Shown here piece by piece: positions 18,400 to 27,182 of a stretch of DNA of 64,000 bases. The stretch spans positions 1 to 64,000 of the forward strand of contig NZ_FQZN01000018.1 in the NCBI RefSeq assembly GCF_900142015.1, in the 5' to 3' direction. The notes under the pieces were generated by a model, which worked only from the letters and a program-made list of their open reading frames with translations, was not told the origin of the DNA and ran no database searches. The stretch comes from Bacteroides stercorirosoris. GTDB lineage: Bacteria; Bacteroidota; Bacteroidia; Bacteroidales; Bacteroidaceae. Numbering within the stretch: the first letter of the stretch is position 1; every line of letters starts with the position of its first letter. A program made the translations under genes and the position numbers.

Positions 18400-21300
18400 T
18401 CAGAACATTGCGTCTTTCGTGTTGAACAGTTTTCTTTCGTTCAATTTCACTACTTTGCCATATTTCTCAAGTTTCTTCAGATCAATATCTTTCGGGTTAC
18501 CCATGATACCGATGCAGTAGGGTTTGCCTTTGACATGTTCTTCGTAATACTTCACGATATCATCGAAAGTCAAAGCATCAACTTTAGGCAGATTCTGCTT
18601 GGTGGGGTCATCGTTGTAACCTACACGTTGCAGTGATCTCATATATTCGGCTTTGTTGCGGAAAGAAGGATGAGTGGTTAGCATTTCCTGGCGCATATAA
18701 CTCTTGATGTTATCTATACGGTCAGCATTTTTCGGCATGTTTGTAATCAGACCCATGAATACATCCAGTGCATCGTTGGCCTTGTCATTCTGCGTACCGA
18801 TATTACCGAAGAGGTAAGTAGGGTTACCCGGCAATGTCGGTGTACCGATGTATGCACCGGCCGAATAAGCCATAGAACGTTTACCACGGATTTCGTCAAG
18901 TACCAGACCATTGAAACCGCCGGAGAAATATTGGTTGAATGCGTCACGAATCACGTCATCTTTCGTATCATACTTTTCCATTGGCATATAGAAGTAGATC
19001 TGTGCCTGTTCTGCCTCAGAGTTCGGCAGGAAGTAAACAGTGTTTTCCGTTACGGTAGCCATAGGCTTGTCTTGCGGTGAGGCAGACGGCTTTTCGTTGG
19101 CAACTAGCGGCAGGTTTTTACTGAGGATATCATAAGCATTGTTGAAAGGCATTGTTCCGCAATAGAAGATTTCAGCTTCATAATTGGCAGCACGGTTGAT
19201 GTCGCCTGTCAGTTCGGAAATCTGCAATTCATAAACCTCCTTGTCGGTTAACTCGTCGATGTAGGCTGATTTATTCTGGTAAATCATGTATTGCATAAGT
19301 GCGCTAGACAAAGCGTTTACATTTTCTTTGCGTTGCTGGCGGCTACCTAACATAGAACCTTTGATACGGCTCAACTGTTTGTCATCCAGTTTCGGCATCA
19401 GGATCTGACGGGCAAGAAGTTGGCAAGCCTGCGGCAAAGTTTCTTCATACCCTTCCATTGTAATATAAAGGTAGTTGCTGTTGGCACTGACTTCGCAGGT
19501 TGCGTTCAGCTTACCGAGTTCTTCTTTCAACTGTTGTGGTTCGTATGCTCCCATGATACCGGCATTGTTCATCAGGTCTGCCGCAATACCCAGTTTGCGG
19601 AATTCACGTTCGCCGACGCCGTAGCGCAGGGTCAAGCTGAATACGTTGTTTTCCGGGTTTTGTGTGTAGTACATCTTAGAACGGTCGTTCAACTTCTTGC
19701 TTTGTACGTCGCTGAAGTTGATGAATTTTTCATCTACCTGTCCGATAGGCATGTTTTTGAATTGTGTGGCATACAATGATTGTTTGCCGACAGGAGGTTC
19801 GATGGGTTTATATCCCGGCTTTTTGATTTTAGCACTCTTGTCCAGCTTGCCTTTTTCAATGTAGATGGCAAGGTAATCGTTGGTAAGATATTGTTTGGCA
19901 ACACGTTTAATGTCATCTGTAGTGATAGCCATCACCTCATCCTTGTAGTTGAGTACCTGTCCCAGGTCTTCTTCATTGATGAAAGCATTCATCAGCATGT
20001 GTGCCTTGTATGTGTTAGACTCCATGCTGCGGTCGAAATCACGGCACATATTGTTTTTGATAGAGTTGATCTGCCACTCTTCAAATTCACCGTTTGCCAC
20101 TTTCTCAATAGCTTTCAATGCTTTCTTTTCAGCACTTTTGTTTGATTCGAAGCGGCGTTGGTTTTCATCGTAAAGAGGAACGCAGCGTACGATGTTACGG
20201 CCTTGTTCGCGACGACTGTCGGAATAGGCGAAACCCTGAGTCAGTTCACCGTCGATGGTCAGTTTGTCCAGTGTACCAGTATTGCTATTATTACTCAGCA
20301 AAGACATGGCGATGTCCAAAGGCTTTTCATCGGGATGTCCGGCAGGTACGCCTTTGTATACGAGGCATACATTGGGATAATAACCGACCTTGGCGTTATA
20401 TTGCTTACGGCCTTTGATTTCCAGGTCGGGATAAGTCTTGCGTTCGGGAGTGGCTTTGGCTTTCAAGCGTCCGAATGTAGCATTGATACGGCCACTGATT
20501 TGTTTGGCATCAACATTACCTACAAGGATGAGCACCATGTTTTCGGGAGTGTACCAGTCGTTGTAGTAGTCGATAAGCTTGCTCAGACGCGGGTTCTTCA
20601 AGTGTTCGGGCAGACCGATGATGGGGCGTGCGTAGGGGTGCCCTTCGTATGCCTTGCTTGAGATGAACTCTTGTTGTACGCTGCTCGGATTGTCTTGATA
20701 CATATTATATTCCTCATATACACTTTCCAACTCTGTCTGGAAGGTACGGAATATCGGGTTAATCATACGTTGTGAGTAGATTTCCAGCCATTTGTTGATC
20801 TGGTAGGGAGGGAATGAATTGTGATAGTAAGTCACGTCAAAGCTGGTTCCGGCGTTCAGTCCTTTGCCACCCATGCTTTCTATCAGGTTCATGAATTCGG
20901 TAGAAACACTCACTTTTGCGGCTTCTATGGTCAGCTCGTTGATTTCTTTTGCGATAGCCTCTTTCTTTGCGGGATCGGCTTCGTCGGCCATTTCGTCGTA
21001 CTTGGCGATGATTTTCTCGTAAAGCGGTTTTTCTGTAGCCCAGTCCAGTGCACCGATCTTATCGGTACCTTTGAACATCACATGCTCCAGATAGTGCGCC
21101 AATCCGGTGTATTCTGCCGGATCATTGACCGAGCCTGTCCGGCAGGCTACGATACCGTACACATCCGATTTTGTGTTGTCTTCCCATATATATACGGAAA
21201 GGCCATTCTTCAGCTTGAATGCTTTTAACCCTTGACCGAAAGACGGCAAAGAGATAGCCACGGCAGCCAGAAGAATGAATAGTTTAAAAATTCGTCTCAT
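18400..21300 (-). CDS. M16 family zinc metallopeptidase (pitrilysin-like), exported
   Basis: A 966-aa periplasmic protease. The signal peptide ends LPSFGQ. The inverted zinc motif HxxEH is at residues 69-73 (HYLEH), followed by VMFKGT and the downstream zinc ligand Glu in ELESVYEEYNMY. The second half has the inactive M16 lobe typical of the two-domain family (SLTLRYGVGEREFRKLGIAADLMN). Start at 21300 chosen because the signal peptide begins there (an ATG at 21348 adds 16 unrelated residues). Monocistronic. Confidence 0.92.
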   Translation of the reverse strand: MRRIFKLFILLAAVAISLPSFGQGLKAFKLKNGLSVYIWEDNTKSDVYGIVACRTGSVNDPAEYTGLAHYLEHVMFKGTDKIGALDWATEKPLYEKIIAKYDEMADEADPAKKEAIAKEINELTIEAAKVSVSTEFMNLIESMGGKGLNAGTSFDVTYYHNSFPPYQINKWLEIYSQRMINPIFRTFQTELESVYEEYNMYQDNPSSVQQEFISSKAYEGHPYARPIIGLPEHLKNPRLSKLIDYYNDWYTPENMVLILVGNVDAKQISGRINATFGRLKAKATPERKTYPDLEIKGRKQYNAKVGYYPNVCLVYKGVPAGHPDEKPLDIAMSLLSNNSNTGTLDKLTIDGELTQGFAYSDSRREQGRNIVRCVPLYDENQRRFESNKSAEKKALKAIEKVANGEFEEWQINSIKNNMCRDFDRSMESNTYKAHMLMNAFINEEDLGQVLNYKDEVMAITTDDIKRVAKQYLTNDYLAIYIEKGKLDKSAKIKKPGYKPIEPPVGKQSLYATQFKNMPIGQVDEKFINFSDVQSKKLNDRSKMYYTQNPENNVFSLTLRYGVGEREFRKLGIAADLMNNAGIMGAYEPQQLKEELGKLNATCEVSANSNYLYITMEGYEETLPQACQLLARQILMPKLDDKQLSRIKGSMLGSRQQRKENVNALSSALMQYMIYQNKSAYIDELTDKEVYELQISELTGDINRAANYEAEIFYCGTMPFNNAYDILSKNLPLVANEKPSASPQDKPMATVTENTVYFLPNSEAEQAQIYFYMPMEKYDTKDDVIRDAFNQYFSGGFNGLVLDEIRGKRSMAYSAGAYIGTPTLPGNPTYLFGNIGTQNDKANDALDVFMGLITNMPKNADRIDNIKSYMRQEMLTTHPSFRNKAEYMRSLQRVGYNDDPTKQNLPKVDALTFDDIVKYYEEHVKGKPYCIGIMGNPKDIDLKKLEKYGKVVKLNERKLFNTKDAMF

Positions 21301-21345
21301 AAAATTAAAGTGTTTTTTAAATAAAGTGTTTTTGCTATATGTAGG

Positions 21346-21353
21346 CAAAACTA
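21346..21353 (-). promoter_or_regulatory. Possible promoter -7 box of the M16 gene
   Basis: TAGTTTTG on the minus strand, 46 nt before the start codon; no -33 seen. Confidence 0.4.
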
Positions 21354-21442
21354 TAAAAAAATCACAAACACTTTACGAAATCTTCGGAAAAATATACGCT
21401 TTTTATCGAAAATAGGACCAGAAAACTCTCAATAAGGGGGTG

Positions 21443-21464
21443 AAAACTATCAAATGATAGTTTT
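21443..21464. repeat. 10-bp palindrome upstream of the sigma-factor gene
   Basis: AAAACTATCA, 2 nt, TGATAGTTTT. The arms are perfect. It lies 50 nt upstream of a TATACTTG -7-like box (21514-21521), so it is a candidate operator. Confidence 0.6.
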
Positions 21465-21567
21465 TGCCCTAAAGAAAAACAAAACTCAACCCACAAAAAA
21501 TTGGAAACTTCCCTATACTTGCAATCGTGAATTTAAAATATTTATTAACCATTTAAAAGAGCAAAGT

Positions 21568-22071
21568 ATGAATACCTACAGTTTTAGGAAGGATTTGATT
21601 AGTGTGCAAGAAGAACTGCTTCGCTTTGCATATAAGTTGACAGCCGATAAAGAGGAAGCCAATGATTTATTGCAGGAAACCTCACTCAAAGCGTTGGACA
21701 ACGAAGACAAGTACATGCCCGACACCAATTTCAAAGGGTGGATGTACACCATCATGCGTAATATTTTTATTAATAATTACCGCAGAATCGTTCGCGAACA
21801 GACTTTCGTGGACCAGACAGATAACCTTTATCATCTGAATTTACCGCAGAACTCCGGTTTTGCAAGCACCGAAGGAACTTATGACTTGAAAGAGATGCAC
21901 CGCATCGTCAACTCTTTACCGCGTGATTATAAAGTACCTTTCTCCATGCATGTATCCGGTTTCAAGTACCGTGAAATAGCCGACCGGCTCGGATTACCTT
22001 TAGGAACTGTAAAAAGCCGCATCTTCTTCACCCGTCAGCGGCTACAACAAGAATTAAAAGACTTTGTTTGA
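21568..22071 (+). CDS. RNA polymerase sigma factor, ECF family
   Basis: A 167-aa ECF sigma factor. Region 2 includes LLRFAYKLTADKEEANDLLQ and the -10-recognition helix FKGWMYTIMRNIFINNYRR. Region 4 includes LPRDYKVPFSMHVSGFKYREI with the HTH LGLPLGTVKSRIFFTRQRL. No anti-sigma gene is adjacent, unlike the second ECF factor in this window. The start at 21568 lies after a -7-like box, and the extra upstream codons to 21454 would span that promoter and the palindrome. Confidence 0.9.
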   Translation: MNTYSFRKDLISVQEELLRFAYKLTADKEEANDLLQETSLKALDNEDKYMPDTNFKGWMYTIMRNIFINNYRRIVREQTFVDQTDNLYHLNLPQNSGFASTEGTYDLKEMHRIVNSLPRDYKVPFSMHVSGFKYREIADRLGLPLGTVKSRIFFTRQRLQQELKDFV

Positions 22072-22159
22072 AAACAGACGATGTAGATTGAAGATATTGA
22101 AAGATTCTAATCTTATAGCCCAGGGCAGTGCTCTGGGCATATTTTTGTGTGGGGGAATC

Positions 22160-22240
22160 TTAAGGTTAAGGTTGAACGGTGTAAAGGTGAGGTTGAACAA
22201 CGTAAAGGTGAGGTTGAGCAACGTAAAGCTGAGGTTGGTA
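22160..22240. repeat. Four imperfect 21-bp tandem repeats
   Basis: Units start at 22160, 22181, 22202 and 22223. The two central units, of the form GTAAAGGTGAGGTTGARCAA plus C, differ by one base. The array lies in the 548-bp spacer between the sigma factor and the carboxyltransferase and abuts the left arm of a long inverted repeat. Confidence 0.85.
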
Positions 22241-22394
22241 CACTTGGTACAGATGTTCACCCCTTTCCTAAAACTCACACACACACGTGAGCGTACATAA
22301 TTAATACGTGTACATTATTAATATACGTGCACATTATTAATATACGTGTGTGTGAGTTTAGGAAAGGGGTGAACCTCTGTACCAAGTGTACCAA
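22235..22394. repeat. Long inverted repeat (about 51-bp arms) with an internal direct repeat
   Basis: Left arm 22235-22288 and right arm 22344-22394 are near-perfect reverse complements (one substitution and small indels). They share TTGGTACACTTGGTACAGA, the run TTCACCCCTTTCCTA and a CA/GT dinucleotide run. The 55-bp centre repeats a TACGTGNACATTATTAATA unit. No coding capacity. Together with the 21-bp array it fills most of the 22072-22619 gap. Confidence 0.85.
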
Positions 22395-22528
22395 TCCGGT
22401 ATGGTATTTCGGATTTGTTTTTTGTCCGGCCATTATGCCGAAAGGAACTTGTCATTTGCGCAGTTTGTAGTCTATTGTTGCAATATGATATAAAACATAT
22501 CTTTTGACCTAAAGATTTCATGTGTGCA

Positions 22529-22562
22529 TTTGACTATATGTCAGAATTAACCTTTATATTTG
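22529..22562 (+). promoter_or_regulatory. Promoter of the carboxyltransferase gene
   Basis: TTTG (22529-22532), 22 nt, TATATTTG (22555-22562); start codon 58 nt downstream. The spacer is slightly longer than the usual 19-20. Confidence 0.55.
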
Positions 22563-22619
22563 TACTTATTAAGTTAACCTATTAATTCATATATGTTAAA
22601 CCGCTAACTACTGACTGCG

Positions 22620-24395
22620 ATGAAAAAGGAAATTAAATTCAGTCTTGTTTACCGTGACATGTGGCAATCCTCCGGTAAATATCAACCCCGTGTAGACCAA
22701 TTGGTACGTATCGCCCCATTGATTGTCGAGATGGGATGTTTCGCCCGTGTGGAAACTAATGGGGGAGCTTTTGAGCAAGTGAATCTGTTGTACGGTGAAA
22801 ACCCCAACAAGGCTGTACGCGCTTTTACCCGACCTTTCAATGAAGCGGGTATACAGACGCATATGCTTGACCGTGGCTTGAATGCTTTGCGCATGTATCC
22901 AGTTCCTGCTGATGTGCGCCGTCTGATGTACCGTGTGAAACATGCCCAAGGCGTGGATATCACTCGCATTTTCTGTGGATTGAATGAAACGAGGAATATA
23001 ATTCCTTCTATCAAATATGCGCTGGAGGCGGGGATGATACCGCAAGCCACGCTTTGCATCACACATTCGCCTGTGCATACAGTGGAATATTATGCCCGGG
23101 TTGCCGACCAGCTGATTGAAGCCGGAGCGCCCGAAATCTGTTTGAAGGATATGGCAGGCGTCGGTCGTCCGGGAATGTTGGGACGCCTGACGAAGACGAT
23201 TAAAGAGAGGCATCCGGAAGTGATTATCCAGTATCACGGTCATAGTGGTCCGGGCTTGTCGATGGCTTCCATTCTTGAAGTTTGTGAGAATGGGGCGGAT
23301 ATTATTGACGTTGCCATGGAACCGATGTCCTGGGGTAAAGTACATCCGGACGTGATTTCGGTGCAAGCGATGTTGAAAGACCTGGGTTTCCAGGTGCCGG
23401 ATATTAATATGAAAGCGTATATGAAAGCGCGTGCCATGACGCAGGAATTCATTGACGACTTCCTGGGTTATTTCATGGACCCGACCAATAAACATATGTC
23501 TTCTCTGTTGTTGAAGTGTGGCTTGCCGGGCGGTATGATGGGTTCCATGATGGCGGACTTGAAGGGCGTACATTCGGGAATCAACATGATATTGAGAGGG
23601 AAGAACGAGCAGGAACTCAGCCTTGATGACCTGTTGGTGATGCTGTTCGATGAGGTGGAATATGTATGGCCTAAGTTGGGTTATCCTCCGTTGGTGACGC
23701 CTTTCAGCCAGTACGTGAAGAATGTGGCGCTGATGAACCTCATGCAGTTGGTGAAAGGAGAGGAACGCTGGACGATGATAGATAATCATACCTGGGATAT
23801 GATTCTGGGCAAGAGCGGGCGTCTGCCCGGCGAACTGGCTCCCGAAATTGTGGAACTGGCGAAATCAAAAGGATACGAGTTTGTGGACACAGATCCGCAG
23901 TTGAATTATCCGGATGCTCTGGATGAATTCCGGAAAGAAATGGACGAGAACGGTTGGGAGTATGGCGACGACGATGAAGAACTCTTTGAACTGGCTATGC
24001 ACGACCGTCAGTATCGCGATTATAAGTCGGGTACTGCCAAGAAACGTTTCGAAGACGAACTGCAACGTGCCAAAGATGCTGCTATGGCGAAGAACGGATA
24101 CTCGGAAGAGGAAATCAAGAAACTGAAACGTGCCAAGGCCGATCCGATTATTGCACCGGATAAAGGACAGGTGTTGTGGGAAGTATCTGTGGAAGGTCCT
24201 TCGGTAGCTCCGTTCATCGGTCGTAAATATCAGCATGACGAAGTGTTCTGCTATCTCTCTACCCCTTGGGGAGAATACGAGAAGTTGTTGACTGGATTTA
24301 CCGGACGTGTCGTAGAAGTATGCGCCAAGCAAGGTGATACGGTGAATAAAGGCGATGTGATTGCTTATATTCAGAGAAGTGACATCTTTGCGTAA
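22620..24395 (+). CDS. Carboxyltransferase (oxaloacetate decarboxylase alpha/pyruvate carboxylase B-like) with degenerate biotinyl domain
   Basis: A 591-aa protein. Residues about 1-300 form the carboxyltransferase TIM barrel: YRDMWQS (Arg12, Asp13), Lys176 in CLKDMAG (the carbamylated metal ligand of the family) and HGH (206-208), so the metal site is intact. Residues about 300-470 match the conserved carboxylase domain. After a charged linker, residues about 505-591 look like a biotinyl/lipoyl domain (IIAPDKGQVLWEV, then GRVVEVCAKQGDTVNKGDVI). At the hairpin where biotin is normally attached to the Lys of A/V-M-K-M the sequence is STPWGEYE, with no MKM lysine. It probably decarboxylates or transcarboxylates an oxoacid with a separate biotin carrier, or does not use biotin. 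Stand-alone gene with its own promoter. Confidence 0.8.
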   Translation: MKKEIKFSLVYRDMWQSSGKYQPRVDQLVRIAPLIVEMGCFARVETNGGAFEQVNLLYGENPNKAVRAFTRPFNEAGIQTHMLDRGLNALRMYPVPADVRRLMYRVKHAQGVDITRIFCGLNETRNIIPSIKYALEAGMIPQATLCITHSPVHTVEYYARVADQLIEAGAPEICLKDMAGVGRPGMLGRLTKTIKERHPEVIIQYHGHSGPGLSMASILEVCENGADIIDVAMEPMSWGKVHPDVISVQAMLKDLGFQVPDINMKAYMKARAMTQEFIDDFLGYFMDPTNKHMSSLLLKCGLPGGMMGSMMADLKGVHSGINMILRGKNEQELSLDDLLVMLFDEVEYVWPKLGYPPLVTPFSQYVKNVALMNLMQLVKGEERWTMIDNHTWDMILGKSGRLPGELAPEIVELAKSKGYEFVDTDPQLNYPDALDEFRKEMDENGWEYGDDDEELFELAMHDRQYRDYKSGTAKKRFEDELQRAKDAAMAKNGYSEEEIKKLKRAKADPIIAPDKGQVLWEVSVEGPSVAPFIGRKYQHDEVFCYLSTPWGEYEKLLTGFTGRVVEVCAKQGDTVNKGDVIAYIQRSDIFA

Positions 24396-24414
24396 AAGAA
24401 TGTATTAAAAGACT

Positions 24415-24452
24415 TTTGTATGCGGGCGAATAATTATTCGCCCGCATACAAA
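24415..24452. terminator. Perfect 38-bp palindrome between convergent genes
   Basis: Nineteen-bp arms with no spacer (TTTGTATGCGGGCGAATAA and its complement). It separates the carboxyltransferase gene from the convergent histidine kinase gene. Without a clean T-run it is a likely but not certain bidirectional terminator. Confidence 0.65.
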
Positions 24453-24479
24453 GCGCAGCACTTTCTCAAAGCATTTTCC

Positions 24480-27143
24480 TTATTTTATCCATTTCTTGAT
24501 CGTCTCCTTCAACTTTTCCTGTGTGAAAGGTTTGGTCAGAAAGTCATTGCAACCGGCTTCGAATGCTGCTGTACGGTCGTTGTCGTAGGCAAAAGCGGTC
24601 AGAGCGACAATGGGTACGTCCGGTGACAGTTCGCGAATGATTCTTGTTGCATCCAATCCGTCGAGATTCGGCATTTTCATATCCATCAGGATGATGTCCG
24701 GGTTTATTTCTACGAACATGTTGACAGCTTCCATACCATCTTTGGCACGTTCCAGGTGGTATTCCTTGCTAAGAATAGCTTTGGTCAGGATGTAATTGCT
24801 GTCCGTGTCTTCGGCTATCAGGACGGTTTTCATCTCCGCGTCTTTGGGAGCCAGAGTTGGTGTGCTTTCTGCATTCTCTGTTAGTATACTTTGCTCTTCG
24901 GTGGTCAGTTCGTTGCTTTCGAGTGCATTTTTAAGCATTTCCTTTTCTTCCTCCCTGGCTGCATTGTCGGGTAGGGTAAAGGTGAAGGTAGTACCTTTCC
25001 CAAGTTCGGAAGTTACGGAAATTGTTCCGCCCAGACGTTCGATAATGGTTTTGCAAATGGCTAATCCCAACCCTGTGCCTTGTGCGAAGTTGTTTGCTTT
25101 CACAAAGCGTTCGAATACTTTTCCGATCTTTTCGGGAGCGATACCCGTACCGGTATCTGTCACATGAAATACTATTTTTTCTCCCTCCTGGCGATATCCG
25201 TAACTGATACTGCCTTTGGTCGTGAACTTGAACGCGTTGCCTATCAGATTTGAAATGACCTGGAAGATGCGGTTCTTGTCCGAGTCGATGCGGAGCTCTT
25301 CGTCCGAAGGCTCAAAAATCAGTTCGACACCCGCAGGGCAGCGGAATACGTGAGCATCATGTATTTCCTTGCACAGCGGATGCAGGCGTACTGTGGCGAC
25401 ACTGAATTCTACAATGCCGGCTTCTATCTTCGAGAGGTCGAGAATCTCATTGATGAGTTGCAACAGGCGCTCGTTGTTTGCCTCTACTATGTTATAATAA
25501 CTTTTGCGTTCTTCGGTATCGTCGCTTTCGGCAATGATGCGTGAGAAACCGACGATGGCGTTGAGCGGTGTACGTATCTCGTGGCTCATATTGGCGAGGA
25601 ATGCCGATTTGAGTTGGTCGGAAGTTTCGGCTTTCTCTTTGGCGACCATCAGTTCGCGTCTCATCAGTTCCATGTCGGTGATGTCCCATTCGATGCTTAA
25701 TAAAATGGGAGGGAAGTCGTTACTTTCTATTTTCATCTTCCGCTTATCGAGGAAGAGGGGATTGCCGTTACCATCTCGTTCTTCCGCCACCCAATGCATC
25801 TCCTGTCCGGTGGCGGCTATTTCAATATCCTGTTTCCTCTTTTCTTCCGCTATTTCAAAACCATAAAAATCATAGTCGTCTTTTCCAAGGGCTTCCTGCA
25901 TGGTGATGTCCCGATTGTATGATTCGCGATTGCGGTAGATATATTTATAGCCGTTCTTAATGTCTTTCACGACAACACCGGCGGGCAGGTTCTCAATGAT
26001 TTTATCCAGAACCTGATTTAATTGCTTGATTTCCTGCTCTTGACGGATGCGTTGTGTTACGTCCCTACCGAATGTCCAGACCGTGCCTATTCCTTCGTCG
26101 CTGGTGACCCAATAAGAATTGCCTTCAATGGCAAGCACTTCGGGACGAAGTGGTAACGGGTTATGGACGATGTAGCCTTGACTGAACTCTCCCCGCTTGA
26201 CGCTGGCGGCAAATTCTGCCCATGTCTGCCGGTCGCGGCCATACGATTGGAGGTCGTATATCTTCATTTGAGTAATGTCATCCGTATTGCTTATGTTGTG
26301 CCGTTCTTTGAAGCAGCGGTTGGCGAATATGAGTGTACCGTCTTCGCGGGCTGAGTAGATATCTTCCGTTGAATTGTTTATGGCATGGGTAAGCAGGTTG
26401 ATGTCATTGCGGCGGCGCTGTATATCTGTGATATTTTGTATATAACCTTCCATAGTGGTGCTGCCGTCTTTATGGCGTTCGCGTGCAAAGGCTTTGAGGC
26501 GGATGTAGAAGATTTGGCCCTGATAAAGAATACGATAATCCACGCTGTTCTCCATATCACCTTGCAGATTTTGTTCCAGCCAGTTATTGAAAGTTTCCCT
26601 GTCTTCCGGAAGTATATATTGCAGGTATATGTCCATGTTGATATGCTGTGGCTCTTCGGTACACATGATATCGGTATGCCCACTGTAGCTGAAAAAGCGT
26701 GTGTCGGACTCATATTGCCAACTACCGATAAGGGCGGCTTTTTGAATCTCATAGAGTTCCCGATTGTTTTTTTCCAGTTCCAGCTTTCGTTGGCTACGTT
26801 CCGTAATGTCCCGATATTGGCATAATACCAGGTCACCGTACGGCTGCATGATACACTTGAAGAAATAGGTATCATCCTTCAGGCAGAGTTCGTAATTGCG
26901 GATCGATTTTTTCCTGTGCGACAGGACTTTCTTGAATTCCGGATAAAACTCGCTGTATGTTCTGGACGGCAGTATCGCCAGCAAGTTCTTTCCGAGCAGT
27001 TTTTCTTCTTTCAGAAACCAGAGATCCACGTTGTGGATGGCTATATCTACGCACACTCCATCCTTGTCCATGAGTATCAATGTATCTGATGTCATGTTCA
27101 GGAGCTTCTCGGAATTGTTCGTGTCTTTCAGAATGCTTTTCAT
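24480..27143 (-). CDS. Hybrid sensor histidine kinase/response regulator with multiple PAS domains
   Basis: An 887-aa signalling protein with no obvious membrane segment, so a cytoplasmic sensor. There are four PAS/PAC-like regions (about 10-115, 130-245, 250-370 and 375-495). HisKA is about 505-580 with His521 in NMSHEIRTPLNAI. The HATPase is about 620-730 with the N box NLIGNAFKF, G1 DTGTGIAP and G2 GTGLGLAI. A receiver domain is at about 770-887 with phospho-acceptor Asp821 in ILMDMKMPNLDG and Lys871 in LTKPF. No DNA-binding domain is attached, so the output is by phosphotransfer or interaction. It lies 39 bp downstream of the GT2 gene on the same strand and may be co-transcribed with it. 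Confidence 0.93.
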   Translation of the reverse strand: MKSILKDTNNSEKLLNMTSDTLILMDKDGVCVDIAIHNVDLWFLKEEKLLGKNLLAILPSRTYSEFYPEFKKVLSHRKKSIRNYELCLKDDTYFFKCIMQPYGDLVLCQYRDITERSQRKLELEKNNRELYEIQKAALIGSWQYESDTRFFSYSGHTDIMCTEEPQHINMDIYLQYILPEDRETFNNWLEQNLQGDMENSVDYRILYQGQIFYIRLKAFARERHKDGSTTMEGYIQNITDIQRRRNDINLLTHAINNSTEDIYSAREDGTLIFANRCFKERHNISNTDDITQMKIYDLQSYGRDRQTWAEFAASVKRGEFSQGYIVHNPLPLRPEVLAIEGNSYWVTSDEGIGTVWTFGRDVTQRIRQEQEIKQLNQVLDKIIENLPAGVVVKDIKNGYKYIYRNRESYNRDITMQEALGKDDYDFYGFEIAEEKRKQDIEIAATGQEMHWVAEERDGNGNPLFLDKRKMKIESNDFPPILLSIEWDITDMELMRRELMVAKEKAETSDQLKSAFLANMSHEIRTPLNAIVGFSRIIAESDDTEERKSYYNIVEANNERLLQLINEILDLSKIEAGIVEFSVATVRLHPLCKEIHDAHVFRCPAGVELIFEPSDEELRIDSDKNRIFQVISNLIGNAFKFTTKGSISYGYRQEGEKIVFHVTDTGTGIAPEKIGKVFERFVKANNFAQGTGLGLAICKTIIERLGGTISVTSELGKGTTFTFTLPDNAAREEEKEMLKNALESNELTTEEQSILTENAESTPTLAPKDAEMKTVLIAEDTDSNYILTKAILSKEYHLERAKDGMEAVNMFVEINPDIILMDMKMPNLDGLDATRIIRELSPDVPIVALTAFAYDNDRTAAFEAGCNDFLTKPFTQEKLKETIKKWIK

Positions 27144-27182
27144 TGTTTTCCTTTGTATTTAGATTTATTGGTGGGTGGCTTA

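Noticed and set aside
22160-22394. CRISPR array
   Set aside because: Repeats of 21 bp without unique spacers followed by a single inverted repeat; no cas genes in the window.
22235-22394. Insertion sequence
   Set aside because: No transposase and only 55 bp between the arms; at most a miniature element.
22608-23789. 393-codon minus-strand frame over the carboxyltransferase gene
   Set aside because: Very His/Arg-rich, no domain, fully covered by a well-conserved plus-strand gene.
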